Notes under the pieces: generated by a model
What the model was told of the DNA's origin: nothing
The model's input: the letters and a program-made list of their open reading frames with translations, nothing else
Database searches by the model: none
Program-made: the position numbers and the translations under genes
Part shown: positions 41,000-49,448 of the stretch, in pieces
Layout of the letters: each line of letters opens with the position of its first letter
Position numbering within the stretch: position 1 is the first letter of the stretch
NCBI GenBank assembly: GCA_002748265.1
Contig: PDRY01000015.1
Span: forward strand, 123,090 to 187,089
Origin: Rhodobacterales bacterium
Lineage (GTDB): Bacteria > Pseudomonadota > Alphaproteobacteria > Rhodobacterales > Rhodobacteraceae
Direction of reading: 5' to 3'
DNA length: 64,000 bases

Positions 41000-42648
41000 C
41001 CCCGCTGCTGCGCATTCTCAGGATCATGATCGATGGACAGCGCGGCGCTTTCTGGCGCGGGGCGCTGCTCTCGGTGCTGGTGCTGGCCATGGGCGCGGCG
41101 CTTTTGGGCCTGTCGGGCTGGTTCATCACGGCCGCCGCCGCCGCGGGGCTTTTGGGCGCCGGTCATGTATTCGACGTGTTCCGCCCCTCGGCCATGGTGC
41201 GCCTTCTGGCCATCGGCCGCACCGCGACCCGCTACGGGGAACGCCTGTTCACCCACGATTCCACCCTCAAGGCCCTATCCGCGCTGCGGGTTCAGCTGCT
41301 CACGGGGCTGGCCCGCGCCCCGTTTGACCGCCTGACCCGCCTGCGCGCCGCCGCGACGCTGAACCGGGTAACCGCAGATGTGGACGCTCTGGACGGGGTG
41401 CCGCTGCGGCTGGTGCTGCCGGTGATCTCTGCGGTTGCGACGTTGGTGCTGACCTTTATCGCGCTCTGGTGGCTGGTGGACCTGCGCGTTGCGCTTTGGG
41501 TGACGCTTGGCCTCTCCTTCGGTGCTCTCGCAATCCTCATTGTCGGAACCCGCGCCGCAAAGGCGGCGTCACGCCGCGCCGAAGCGGGCGCTCAAGCAAT
41601 GCGGAGCCGGTTCATCGACCTCATCGCCGCACGATCCGACCTGGCGGTCTACGGCCAGCTGGACCCGATGCGCGACGCGGTGACAAAGGCCGACCACTAC
41701 CGCCGAGACCAGGCGCGCCAACTGGCCGCCACGGAGCGCAAAGCAGGCGCTGCCCTCGCGCTGCTGTCAGCCGGAATCACGGCCGGAGCCATGTGGCTGG
41801 GTGGGAACCTCGCCCTGTCCGGGCAGATCACCCCGGCCCGTGCCGCGATCGGTGTCTTTGTCGCGCTCGCCCTTGCCGAAGCCATCGCCCCGTTCCGCCG
41901 GACACTGGCCGAACAGGGCCGGATGGTGCAGGCCGCGCGCCGGGTGGGACGGATGCTGGACATCGCGCCACCGGTGCAAGGTGGCGACACCGCGACCCCG
42001 ATGGCCCCGCTTGATCTCAAGGGGATCACCACCCGTCGGTCACCCGGCGGCCCCGCGATCCTGTCGGATTTCTCGCTTCATGTCGCGCCGGGCGAAACCG
42101 TGGCCCTGACGGGCCCGAGCGGCTCGGGCAAAAGCACCGTGCTGCTGATCGCCGCCGGGTGCCTTGCTCCGGAAAACGGCTCTGCGACACTTCAAGGGCA
42201 TCCGGTCGCCGCCTTCGCGCCGAGCGCCCTGCGCCGGGGCGTGACGTTGGTTACACAGCGATCAGCCCTGCTTCAGGGCTCCGTCGCGGAGAACCTGCGG
42301 ATGGCGGATCCTGAGGCGAGCAATGACGCCTTGTGGGCCGCGCTCGACGCCGTCGCGCTGCGCGATGTCGTTCAGGCGAAAGGCGGGCTTGAGGCCCCCC
42401 TAGGCCCGCGCGGCGCCGGGCTGTCGGGCGGGGAAACCCGCCGCTTGGTGCTGGCCCGAACGCTGCTTCGGCGGCCTGCGGTGCTGCTGTTGGACGAGCC
42501 GACCGAGGGGTTGGATCCGGACACCGCCGCGCAGGTTCTGGCTGGCCTTCGCGCGTTCCTGCCTGAGGCCGCAATCCTCGTCGCCGCCCATCGGCGCGCC
42601 GAAATCACCTGGGCCGACCGGCACGTCGAGTTGGACGCGACAGCCTGA
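40996..42648 (+). CDS. cydC: Thiol reductant ABC exporter subunit CydC
   Basis: A 550-residue ABC half-transporter, partner of CydD. Six membrane segments precede an ATPase domain with Walker A GPSGSGKSTVLLI, signature LSGGETRRLVLARTL and Walker B VLLLDEPTEGLD. It is coupled to cydD by ATGA overlap. cydA follows after 154 bases that hold its own promoter, so the oxidase genes can be expressed apart from cydDC. Confidence 0.94.
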   Translation: MTPLLRILRIMIDGQRGAFWRGALLSVLVLAMGAALLGLSGWFITAAAAAGLLGAGHVFDVFRPSAMVRLLAIGRTATRYGERLFTHDSTLKALSALRVQLLTGLARAPFDRLTRLRAAATLNRVTADVDALDGVPLRLVLPVISAVATLVLTFIALWWLVDLRVALWVTLGLSFGALAILIVGTRAAKAASRRAEAGAQAMRSRFIDLIAARSDLAVYGQLDPMRDAVTKADHYRRDQARQLAATERKAGAALALLSAGITAGAMWLGGNLALSGQITPARAAIGVFVALALAEAIAPFRRTLAEQGRMVQAARRVGRMLDIAPPVQGGDTATPMAPLDLKGITTRRSPGGPAILSDFSLHVAPGETVALTGPSGSGKSTVLLIAAGCLAPENGSATLQGHPVAAFAPSALRRGVTLVTQRSALLQGSVAENLRMADPEASNDALWAALDAVALRDVVQAKGGLEAPLGPRGAGLSGGETRRLVLARTLLRRPAVLLLDEPTEGLDPDTAAQVLAGLRAFLPEAAILVAAHRRAEITWADRHVELDATA

Positions 42649-42692
42649 CGCAGACCAAATCCTGAAAAAATGAATATCTTTGATGCGTAATT

Positions 42693-42706
42693 TTGACTTA
42701 GGTCAA
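42693..42706 (+). promoter_or_regulatory. FNR/FnrL box upstream of cydA
   Basis: TTGAC-TTAG-GTCAA is a perfect palindrome matching the alphaproteobacterial FnrL consensus TTGAY-N4-RTCAA. Its centre lies about 30.5 bases before the centre of a TATAAA hexamer at 42728-42733, which places the box near -41.5. This is the geometry of a class II FNR-activated promoter, so oxygen limitation should turn on cydABX. Confidence 0.85.
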
Positions 42707-42727
42707 ACACACATCAGAAATACGGAA

Positions 42728-42733
42728 TATAAA
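42728..42733 (+). promoter_or_regulatory. Candidate -10 element of the cydA promoter
   Basis: TATAAA at the distance expected for a class II FNR promoter; the transcript would start near 42740, giving a leader of about 60 bases before the cydA ATG. Confidence 0.6.
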
Positions 42734-42802
42734 GCCGTTACAAAACGCATTCAGGATGCGCCTATTCGCCATTCCGCAATCCGCGCCAAGGAGGTTCCTC
42801 TC

Positions 42803-44410
42803 ATGGAGTTCGGACTAGTCGAGCTGTCACGACTGCAATTTGCCATGACAGCCATGTATCACTTTCTCTTCGTGCCGCTGACGCTCGGTCTTTCGATCAT
42901 CGTCGCGATCATGGAGACCGTCTATGTCATGACGGGCCGCCCGATCTGGCGCCAGATGACCAAATTCTGGGCGACCCTGTTTGGGATCAACTTCGTCCTG
43001 GGCGTCGCGACCGGCATCACCATGGAATTCCAGTTCGGCATGAACTGGAGCTATTACAGCCACTATGTCGGCGACATCTTCGGTGCGCCGCTCGCCATTG
43101 AGGGCCTGATGGCCTTCTTCATGGAAGCCACCTTTGTCGGCCTCATGTTCTTTGGCTGGGACAAACTGCGGCCCGTGTCGCACCTTGTCGTGACCTGGCT
43201 GGTCGCCATCGGGTCGAACTTCTCGGCTCTGTGGATCCTGATCGCCAATGGCTGGATGCAGAACCCGGTCGGCGCGGTGTTCAACCCGGACACCATGCGG
43301 ATGGAGATGACGTCGTTCTTTGACGTGGTGTTCAATGAAGTGGCCCAGGCCAAGTTCGTGCACACGGTGTCTGCTGGCTATGTGACCGCCTCTGTCTTCG
43401 TGCTCGGCGTGTCGGCGTGGTATCTGCTCAAGGATCGCCACATCGCCCTGGCCAAACGCTCCATCGCGGTGGCCTCGGCCTTTGGCCTGGCATCGGCCCT
43501 GTCGGTCGTGGTTCTGGGGGATGAAAGCGGCTATTCCGCCTCGCACACCCAGAAGATGAAGCTCGCCTCCATCGAGGCCATGTGGGAGACCCACGAGGCC
43601 CCCGCGCCCTTCACCGCCATCGGCTTCCCGGACAAGGAAGCGCGTGAAACCCACTACGCGATCGAAATCCCGTGGGTGATGGGCCTGATCGGCACCCGCT
43701 CGCTGACCGAGGAAATCCCCGGCATCAACCAGCTGGTGGACGAGGCCGAAGACAAGATCCGCGACGGTTTGATCGCCTACGACGCGCTGATGACCATCCG
43801 TGAACAGCGCGACGCCACCCCGCCCGAAATCCGCACCGCTTTCGAGGAACATTCGGACAATCTGGGCTTCGCCATGCTGCTCAAACGCTACCTGGACGAT
43901 CCGCGCCTGGCCACGGACGAACAGATCGCTATGGCCGCCGAAGACACGATCCCCGGTGTGGGGCCGCTGTTCTGGGCGTTCCGCCTGATGGTGGCGCTTG
44001 GGTTCAGCTTCATAGCGGTGATGGCCTATTTCTTCTGGCGCGCCTCGTTCCGCAACATGCAGTTCCCGCGCTGGTCCCTGATTGCGGCGGTGGCGATCAT
44101 CCCGACCCCGTGGATCGCCGCAGAGTTGGGTTGGTTCGTGGCTGAATTCGGCCGCCAACCCTGGACCGTGGACGGCGTCCTGCCGACCGCCCTGTCCGCA
44201 TCGCACCTGTCGGTGATGGACCTGGCGATCACGCTGGCGGGCTTCGTCACCTTCTATTCGATCCTCTTCGTGATCGAGATGGGCCTGATGCTGAAATACA
44301 TCCGCAAGGGCCCGTATCAGGACGTGGACGAAACCGATGCCTGGCAGGCCCGCCACGAAGCGCGGCTGCGCAGCCCCGGCATTGATCCTCTCACCACGCC
44401 TGCGGAGTAA
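42803..44410 (+). CDS. cydA: Cytochrome bd ubiquinol oxidase subunit I
   Basis: A 535-residue quinol oxidase subunit that carries haems b558, b595 and d. H20 in AMYHFLFVP is the haem ligand of the N-terminal segment. The motif GWMQNPVGA, the SHLVVTWLVAIGSNFSALW helix and the methionine of FRLMVALG are present. The long loop between about 250 and 390 marks the L-type Q-loop subfamily, as in E. coli bd-I. AAGGAGG precedes the ATG at 42803. Confidence 0.96.
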   Translation: MEFGLVELSRLQFAMTAMYHFLFVPLTLGLSIIVAIMETVYVMTGRPIWRQMTKFWATLFGINFVLGVATGITMEFQFGMNWSYYSHYVGDIFGAPLAIEGLMAFFMEATFVGLMFFGWDKLRPVSHLVVTWLVAIGSNFSALWILIANGWMQNPVGAVFNPDTMRMEMTSFFDVVFNEVAQAKFVHTVSAGYVTASVFVLGVSAWYLLKDRHIALAKRSIAVASAFGLASALSVVVLGDESGYSASHTQKMKLASIEAMWETHEAPAPFTAIGFPDKEARETHYAIEIPWVMGLIGTRSLTEEIPGINQLVDEAEDKIRDGLIAYDALMTIREQRDATPPEIRTAFEEHSDNLGFAMLLKRYLDDPRLATDEQIAMAAEDTIPGVGPLFWAFRLMVALGFSFIAVMAYFFWRASFRNMQFPRWSLIAAVAIIPTPWIAAELGWFVAEFGRQPWTVDGVLPTALSASHLSVMDLAITLAGFVTFYSILFVIEMGLMLKYIRKGPYQDVDETDAWQARHEARLRSPGIDPLTTPAE

Positions 44411-44416
44411 GAGACC

Positions 44417-45580
44417 ATGACACTGTTTGAACTGATCGACTATGACATCTTGCGCGTGATCTGGTGGGCGCTCTTGGGCGTGCTTCTGATCGGCTTCGCA
44501 CTGACCGACGGGTTCGACATGGGGGTCGGCGCCTTGCTGCCCTTCGTCGCCAAGACCGACGTGGAGCGCCGTATCGCCATCAACACCGTCGGCCCCGTGT
44601 GGGAAGGCAACCAGGTGTGGTTCATCCTCGGGGGCGGTGCGATCTTTGCCGCCTGGCCTCCGCTCTACGCGGTGAGCTTCTCGGGCTTTTACCTGGCGAT
44701 GTTCGTCGTGCTGGCAGCCTTTATCGTGCGCCCGGTGGCGTTCAAATACCGCTCCAAGCGGGATAATCCGACCTGGCGCAACAGTTGGGACTGGGCGTTG
44801 TTCATCGGCGGGGCTGTGCCCGCGCTGCTGTTCGGCGTGGCCGTCGGAAACGTGCTGCTGGGCGTGCCCTTCACCCTGACCGAAGACCTGCTGTCGGTCT
44901 ACGAAGGCAACACGCTGACCAAGTTCATCGGCCTGCTGCGCCCCTTCGCGTTGCTGTCGGGCGTGGTGTCGCTGTCCATGCTGCTGATGCACGGCGCGGC
45001 CTGGCTGAACCTGAAGGCCGAAGACCCGGTGGCCGGACGCGCCCGCGCCATTGGCACCGTGGCCGGGGTGGTTGCTCTGGTGGGCTATGCGCTTGCCGGT
45101 CTGTGGCTGGCCTTTGGGATCGACGGGTTTGCGCTCGTCAATGAGCCAGTCGCCAACGGCCCGTCCAACCCGCTCTATTCGGAAGTGACCCGTTCCCAGA
45201 GCTGGCTGGCCGCCTATGCAGCACGCCCGTGGATCATCATCGCTCCGGTGATGGGCTTTGCGGGCACGGCGCTCGCGGTGCTGAGCATGCGTGCGAGCAA
45301 AGAGGTGTCCACCCTGCTGTGGTCCAAGATGGGCATCACGGGGATCATCTCTTCGGTGGGGCTGACCATGTTCCCGTTCATCCTGCCATCCACGGTGAAT
45401 CCCGATGCGTCGCTGACCGTGTGGGATGCGTCCAGCTCTCACCAGACGCTGTTCGTGATGCTCGTGGTGACGGTGATCTTCATGCCGCTGATCCTGGCCT
45501 ACACGTCCTGGGTCTACAAAGTGCTCTGGGGCAAGGTCACCGAAGCCGACGTCACCGAAAACAGCCATTCCGTCTACTGA
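44417..45580 (+). CDS. cydB: Cytochrome bd ubiquinol oxidase subunit II
   Basis: A 387-residue membrane subunit paired with CydA. It opens with DYDILRVIWWALLGVLLIGFALTDGFD-type sequence (GFALTDGFDMGVG at about 26-38) and INTVGPVWEGNQVWFILGGGA. About nine segments are present. Six bases separate it from cydA, and cydX follows after 12 bases. Confidence 0.96.
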   Translation: MTLFELIDYDILRVIWWALLGVLLIGFALTDGFDMGVGALLPFVAKTDVERRIAINTVGPVWEGNQVWFILGGGAIFAAWPPLYAVSFSGFYLAMFVVLAAFIVRPVAFKYRSKRDNPTWRNSWDWALFIGGAVPALLFGVAVGNVLLGVPFTLTEDLLSVYEGNTLTKFIGLLRPFALLSGVVSLSMLLMHGAAWLNLKAEDPVAGRARAIGTVAGVVALVGYALAGLWLAFGIDGFALVNEPVANGPSNPLYSEVTRSQSWLAAYAARPWIIIAPVMGFAGTALAVLSMRASKEVSTLLWSKMGITGIISSVGLTMFPFILPSTVNPDASLTVWDASSSHQTLFVMLVVTVIFMPLILAYTSWVYKVLWGKVTEADVTENSHSVY

Positions 45581-45592
45581 GGAGAAACCGAC

Positions 45593-45730
45593 ATGTGGTA
45601 TTTTGCCTGGCTTCTGGGTCTTCCGCTCGCCGCGCTCTTCGCGGTCCTGAACGCCATGTGGCTGGAGCTGCGCTCTGACGCCCAACTGGCCGAAGAGGGC
45701 GATAACGCCCCGAACGACCGCAACGCCTGA
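45593..45730 (+). CDS. cydX: Cytochrome bd accessory subunit CydX
   Basis: A 45-residue membrane peptide starting MWYFAWLLGLPLA, the exact N-terminal pattern of CydX/CbdX. One membrane helix spans about 3-22, followed by a short acidic, polar tail. GAGGAGA lies in front of the ATG, overlapping the cydB stop region. CydX stabilises the CydAB haem site. It is easily missed because of its size. A terminator follows. Confidence 0.92.
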   Translation: MWYFAWLLGLPLAALFAVLNAMWLELRSDAQLAEEGDNAPNDRNA

Positions 45731-45741
45731 ATTTCCCAAAT

Positions 45742-45808
45742 GCGGGGGCCTGTCCCTTCGCCCCCGCGTCCTACGGGCCCCGGCGCATTGCGACCGGGGC
45801 CCTTTTTT
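45742..45808 (+). terminator. Double terminator after cydABX
   Basis: A first hairpin (GCGGGGGC 45742-45749 with GCCCCCGC 45760-45767) is followed by a second with a 9-bp stem (GGGCCCCGG 45775-45783, CCGGGGCCC 45794-45802) and six T. The second is a classic rho-independent terminator. Confidence 0.88.
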
Positions 45809-45995
45809 CGACGCCAGGCCAGAGCGCCCGAGCCACGAACAAGATCGGTGCGTGCGCGCCCGTTGCGCGGCTTGGATTCCGCCTTGCGCGATAAGCGTCA
45901 TGGGGGTAAACGGGCATCCGCGCAGCGCCCGACGGGCTGGCCCGGAAAGCGCCGCGCATCTGAAGAACTGGCGGGATCGCATCGCGATCCGAAAC

Positions 45996-46071
45996 GCCGC
46001 TGTAGCTCAGCTGGTAGAGCACGTCATTCGTAATGATGGGGTCGGGGGTTCGAGTCCCTTCAGCGGCACCA
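45996..46071 (+). tRNA. tRNA-Thr (anticodon CGT)
   Basis: A full cloverleaf of 76 bases including an encoded CCA. The acceptor arms are GCCGCTG and CAGCGGC, the anticodon stem CGTCA/TGATG holds the loop TTCGTAA (anticodon CGT, reads ACG), and the T-loop is TTCGAGT. It stands between the cyd and mrp operons. Confidence 0.96.
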
Positions 46072-46210
46072 GTTCTTTTATTCCACCCAAGACAACCCAA
46101 GCGACTCTTTTCGGCAATCGAGCGACCCCCAATCGCAGCAGATCGGTTTGCATAGGGTGCCGTATTCCCGATAGGGTGTCGCGAATACTGCGAGTCATCG
46201 GGGTCTGAGC

Positions 46211-49090
46211 GTGTCGCTATTTCTTATCGTTGCCCTGCCGTTCCTTGGTGCCCTTCTTCCGGGACTTATGAACGCCGCGGGCCGGTCCGTTTGCGCCGGT
46301 GTGACATTCACCGTCTCTCTTGCCGCCTTTGTCGGGCTGCTCACCAACCTGCCCACCGTTCTCGCCGGAGAGGTCGTCACCTCGCGGATCGACTGGCTGC
46401 CTGCGCTTGGGCTCAACGTCACGCTGATGCTGGACGGGCTGGGCTTCTTCTTTGCCTTCCTGATCCTGGGCATCGGGCTTTTGGTGATCGCCTATGCGCG
46501 CCACTACCTGAGCCGCGACGATCATATGGGCGAATTTTTCACCTATCTGCTGCTGTTCCAGGGCGCGATGGTCGGCGTGGTGCTCAGCGATAACATCCTG
46601 CTTCTGCTGGTGTTCTGGGAGCTCACCTCGCTGTCGTCCTTCCTTCTGATCGGCTATTGGAAGCACCTGCCCGAAGGCCGTCAGGGCGCCCGCATGGCGC
46701 TGACCGTGACCGGGATGGGCGGGCTCGCGATGATCGCCGGGATGCTGATCCTCGGCCATATCGTCGGCAGCTATGATCTGAGCGTGATCCTGTCGCAGCG
46801 CGACCTGATCCAGGCCGATCCGCTGTATCTGCCCGCTCTGCTGCTGATCCTGCTGGGCTGCTTTGCGAAATCGGCGCAGTTCCCGTTCCAGTTCTGGTTG
46901 CCCCACGCCATGGCGGCGCCGACGCCGGTGTCGGCCTATCTGCACTCCGCGACGATGGTGAAGGCCGGGATCTTCCTCATGGCGCGCATGTGGCCCGTTC
47001 TGTCGGGCACGCCCGAATGGTTGGTGCTGGTGACGGGGATCGGGCTGATCACCATGGTGCTGGGCGCGGTCATCGCGGTGTTCAAACACGATCTTAAATC
47101 GTTGCTGGCCTATTCCACGGTGAGCCATCTGGGGCTGATCACCATGCTTTTGGGCACCGGCACTGCGTTTGGCGCCATGGCAGCGGTGTTCCACATCCTT
47201 AACCACGCGACCTTCAAGGCCGCGCTGTTCATGTCCGCCGGGATCATCGACCACGAAGCCCACACCCGCGACATTCGGCGCCTGGGCGGGCTGCGGCGCC
47301 TGATGCCGATCACCTTCATCTTCGCGACGCTTGCGGCGCTGTCCATGGCGGGGATCCCGTTCCTGAACGGGTTCCTGTCCAAAGAAATGATGCTCGAAGA
47401 GACGACCCACACCGTCCTGTTCGGTCAGCCTTGGCTGGTGCCCGGCCTTGCCGTGTTCGGGGCCCTGATGTCCGCCGCCTATAGTTTCCGCTATATCGGC
47501 CATGTGTTCCTGGGCCCGGTGCGGGAAGACTACCCGGCCAAGCCCCATGATCCCGGCCCCGGCCTGTGGCTGCCGCCTGTGATCCTGGTGGTACTGGTCG
47601 TCGCCATCGGCGTGGCGCCTTTCCTCGCGGAACCCTTCGTGAAGCTCGTCACGGCCTCGGTGCTGGGGGACGCCGCCGAAGTACCCCACGCCCATTTCAA
47701 GATCTGGCATGGCCTGGTGCCCGCGCTCTACATGTCGGCCGCAGCCGTCATCGGCGGGCTGGTCGTGCTGGCCGGACATGCTCCGCTGCAGCGGCTGTGG
47801 GATGCCACGCCGCGCCCCGAGGCCAAGGTGATCTTCGATGCCATCATCGCCGCCTGCGTCCGCGCCGCCCGCGCGGTCACGGCCAGCCTGCATGACGGAG
47901 CCTTCACCCGCTACGCGCTGATCGCGATAGCCGTCATCATCGTTGCCGCGACTCACGCTTGGCTGACGGGCACAACCGGCGCCGCCATACGCTCTGTGCA
48001 GCCCGCCGGGCCCGTGGCCATCGCGGGTTGGGGCATGCTGGCGGCCGCGACCGCTGGCATCGTGATGTTGCACCGCAATCGCTTCCTGGCTCTGATCCTG
48101 ATCGGGATCGTCGGGCTCATGGTCTCCGTCGCATTCGTCTTCATGAGCGCGCCTGACCTGGCGATGACTCAGTTCACGGTGGAGGTCGTCACCATCATCT
48201 TGATGCTGCTGGCGCTCAACTTCCTGCCCAACCGCACACCGGTGGAAAGCACCGCTCTGCGGCGCGCGCGCGATGGAACGCTTGCGATCATTGCTGGCAT
48301 TGCGACCTTCGTGCTCGCCTATCACATTCTGCTGCGCGACACGGTTGCCCCGTCGATCTCAGAGTTCCACGTCGCGAATTCCTACAAGGGCGGCGGTGGG
48401 ACCAATGTGGTCAACGTGATCCTCGTCGATTTCCGGGGCTTTGACACCTTCGGAGAGATCATCGTTCTAGGCATCGCGGCGCTGCTGATCTACGCGCTGA
48501 CCGAAGCCCTGCTGGACAGCCCGGTGCGCGCCCGCCTGTTGAACCGAGCGCCCGACCAGCCCCGCGCAGGCGACGCCCATCCCATGATGATGGTGGTGCT
48601 GACCCGCGTCATGATGCCGGTGGTGATGATGGTCGGCTTCTACATCTTCCTGCGCGGCCACAATGAGCCGGGCGGCGGGTTCATCGCCGGCCTCATCGTG
48701 TCCATCGCCGTGGTCATGCAGTATATGGCCAGCGGGTTCCAATGGACCTCGGCGCGGCTGAAATACCCCTATCATGGCGTGATCGGCGCGGGGGTGCTGG
48801 TGGCCGGGTTCACCGGCATCGGCGCCTGGTTCGTCAGCAAGCCGTTCCTGACCTCTGATTTCACCTATGTGCGCATCCCGCCCTTCGACAAGTTCGAACT
48901 GGCCACAGCCGCGCTCTTTGACCTGGGCGTGTTCCTGGCCGTGGTCGGGGCGGTGATGCTGTCGCTGCAAAGCTTCTCGCGCCTCGCGTGGCAAGCCAAC
49001 AAACCCGATCCGGAGCACGCGATGGATATCGATCCTTCTCGGGACGAAGACCAGCCTTCGCCCTCCGACACTGCGCAGGAGGGCGCCTGA
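46211..49090 (+). CDS. mrpA: Na+/H+ antiporter subunit A with fused subunit B (MrpAB)
   Basis: A 959-residue protein starting at GTG. It is the large complex-I-like subunit of a cation/proton antiporter, with some 20 membrane segments. Conserved signs are the quinone-oxidoreductase block with FWLPHAMAAPTPVSAYLHSATMVKAG-type residues (around 230-255) and FLNGFLSKEMMLEE. The last 140 residues, from about MMVVLTRVMMPVV through RGHNEPGGGFIAGL, match stand-alone MrpB, so A and B are fused, as in other alphaproteobacteria. First gene of a compact six-gene operon encoding seven subunits. Confidence 0.94.
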   Translation: MSLFLIVALPFLGALLPGLMNAAGRSVCAGVTFTVSLAAFVGLLTNLPTVLAGEVVTSRIDWLPALGLNVTLMLDGLGFFFAFLILGIGLLVIAYARHYLSRDDHMGEFFTYLLLFQGAMVGVVLSDNILLLLVFWELTSLSSFLLIGYWKHLPEGRQGARMALTVTGMGGLAMIAGMLILGHIVGSYDLSVILSQRDLIQADPLYLPALLLILLGCFAKSAQFPFQFWLPHAMAAPTPVSAYLHSATMVKAGIFLMARMWPVLSGTPEWLVLVTGIGLITMVLGAVIAVFKHDLKSLLAYSTVSHLGLITMLLGTGTAFGAMAAVFHILNHATFKAALFMSAGIIDHEAHTRDIRRLGGLRRLMPITFIFATLAALSMAGIPFLNGFLSKEMMLEETTHTVLFGQPWLVPGLAVFGALMSAAYSFRYIGHVFLGPVREDYPAKPHDPGPGLWLPPVILVVLVVAIGVAPFLAEPFVKLVTASVLGDAAEVPHAHFKIWHGLVPALYMSAAAVIGGLVVLAGHAPLQRLWDATPRPEAKVIFDAIIAACVRAARAVTASLHDGAFTRYALIAIAVIIVAATHAWLTGTTGAAIRSVQPAGPVAIAGWGMLAAATAGIVMLHRNRFLALILIGIVGLMVSVAFVFMSAPDLAMTQFTVEVVTIILMLLALNFLPNRTPVESTALRRARDGTLAIIAGIATFVLAYHILLRDTVAPSISEFHVANSYKGGGGTNVVNVILVDFRGFDTFGEIIVLGIAALLIYALTEALLDSPVRARLLNRAPDQPRAGDAHPMMMVVLTRVMMPVVMMVGFYIFLRGHNEPGGGFIAGLIVSIAVVMQYMASGFQWTSARLKYPYHGVIGAGVLVAGFTGIGAWFVSKPFLTSDFTYVRIPPFDKFELATAALFDLGVFLAVVGAVMLSLQSFSRLAWQANKPDPEHAMDIDPSRDEDQPSPSDTAQEGA

Positions 49091-49091
49091 C

Positions 49092-49448
49092 ATGGAACTG
49101 CTTGTCGCGTCGGCCATCGGCATTCTCACTGCGGGCGGTGTCTATCTGACTCTGCGCCTACGGACCTTCCCCGTGATCTTGGGGATCTCGCTTCTGACTT
49201 ATGCGGTGAACATCTTCCTGTTCGCCTCGGGCCGGATTGCCATCGGCATGCCCCCCGTGCTGCGCGATGGTGTGGACAGCTACACCGATCCGCTGCCGCA
49301 GGCTCTGGTCCTGACGGCGATCGTGATCTCGTTCGGGATGACGGCAGTCGTGGTGATGATGGGTCTGGGCGCCTATCTGGGCGATGATGACGACCACGTG
49401 GACGACTGCGCCCCGCCGCCCGCCACCGACACGGAGGCGCAGCCATGA
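49092..49448 (+). CDS. mrpC: Na+/H+ antiporter subunit C
   Basis: A 118-residue NuoK-like membrane subunit with three segments. GVYLTLRLRTFPVILGISLLTYAVN-type sequence opens it, followed by the DPLPQALVLTAIVISFGMTA motif (about 67-86). One base separates it from mrpA, and it overlaps mrpD by four bases. The C-terminal tail is acidic and proline-rich. Confidence 0.93.
   Translation: MELLVASAIGILTAGGVYLTLRLRTFPVILGISLLTYAVNIFLFASGRIAIGMPPVLRDGVDSYTDPLPQALVLTAIVISFGMTAVVVMMGLGAYLGDDDDHVDDCAPPPATDTEAQP

Noticed and set aside
42827-45982. A very long minus-strand open frame (over 1000 codons) opposite cydA and cydB
   Set aside because: It is exactly antisense to two unmistakable genes, has His/Arg/Gln/Gly-rich composition typical of GC-rich shadow frames, and has no ribosome site or family likeness.
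46217-48325. A 702-codon minus-strand frame opposite mrpA
   Set aside because: Shadow of the antiporter subunit, without motifs or membrane segments.
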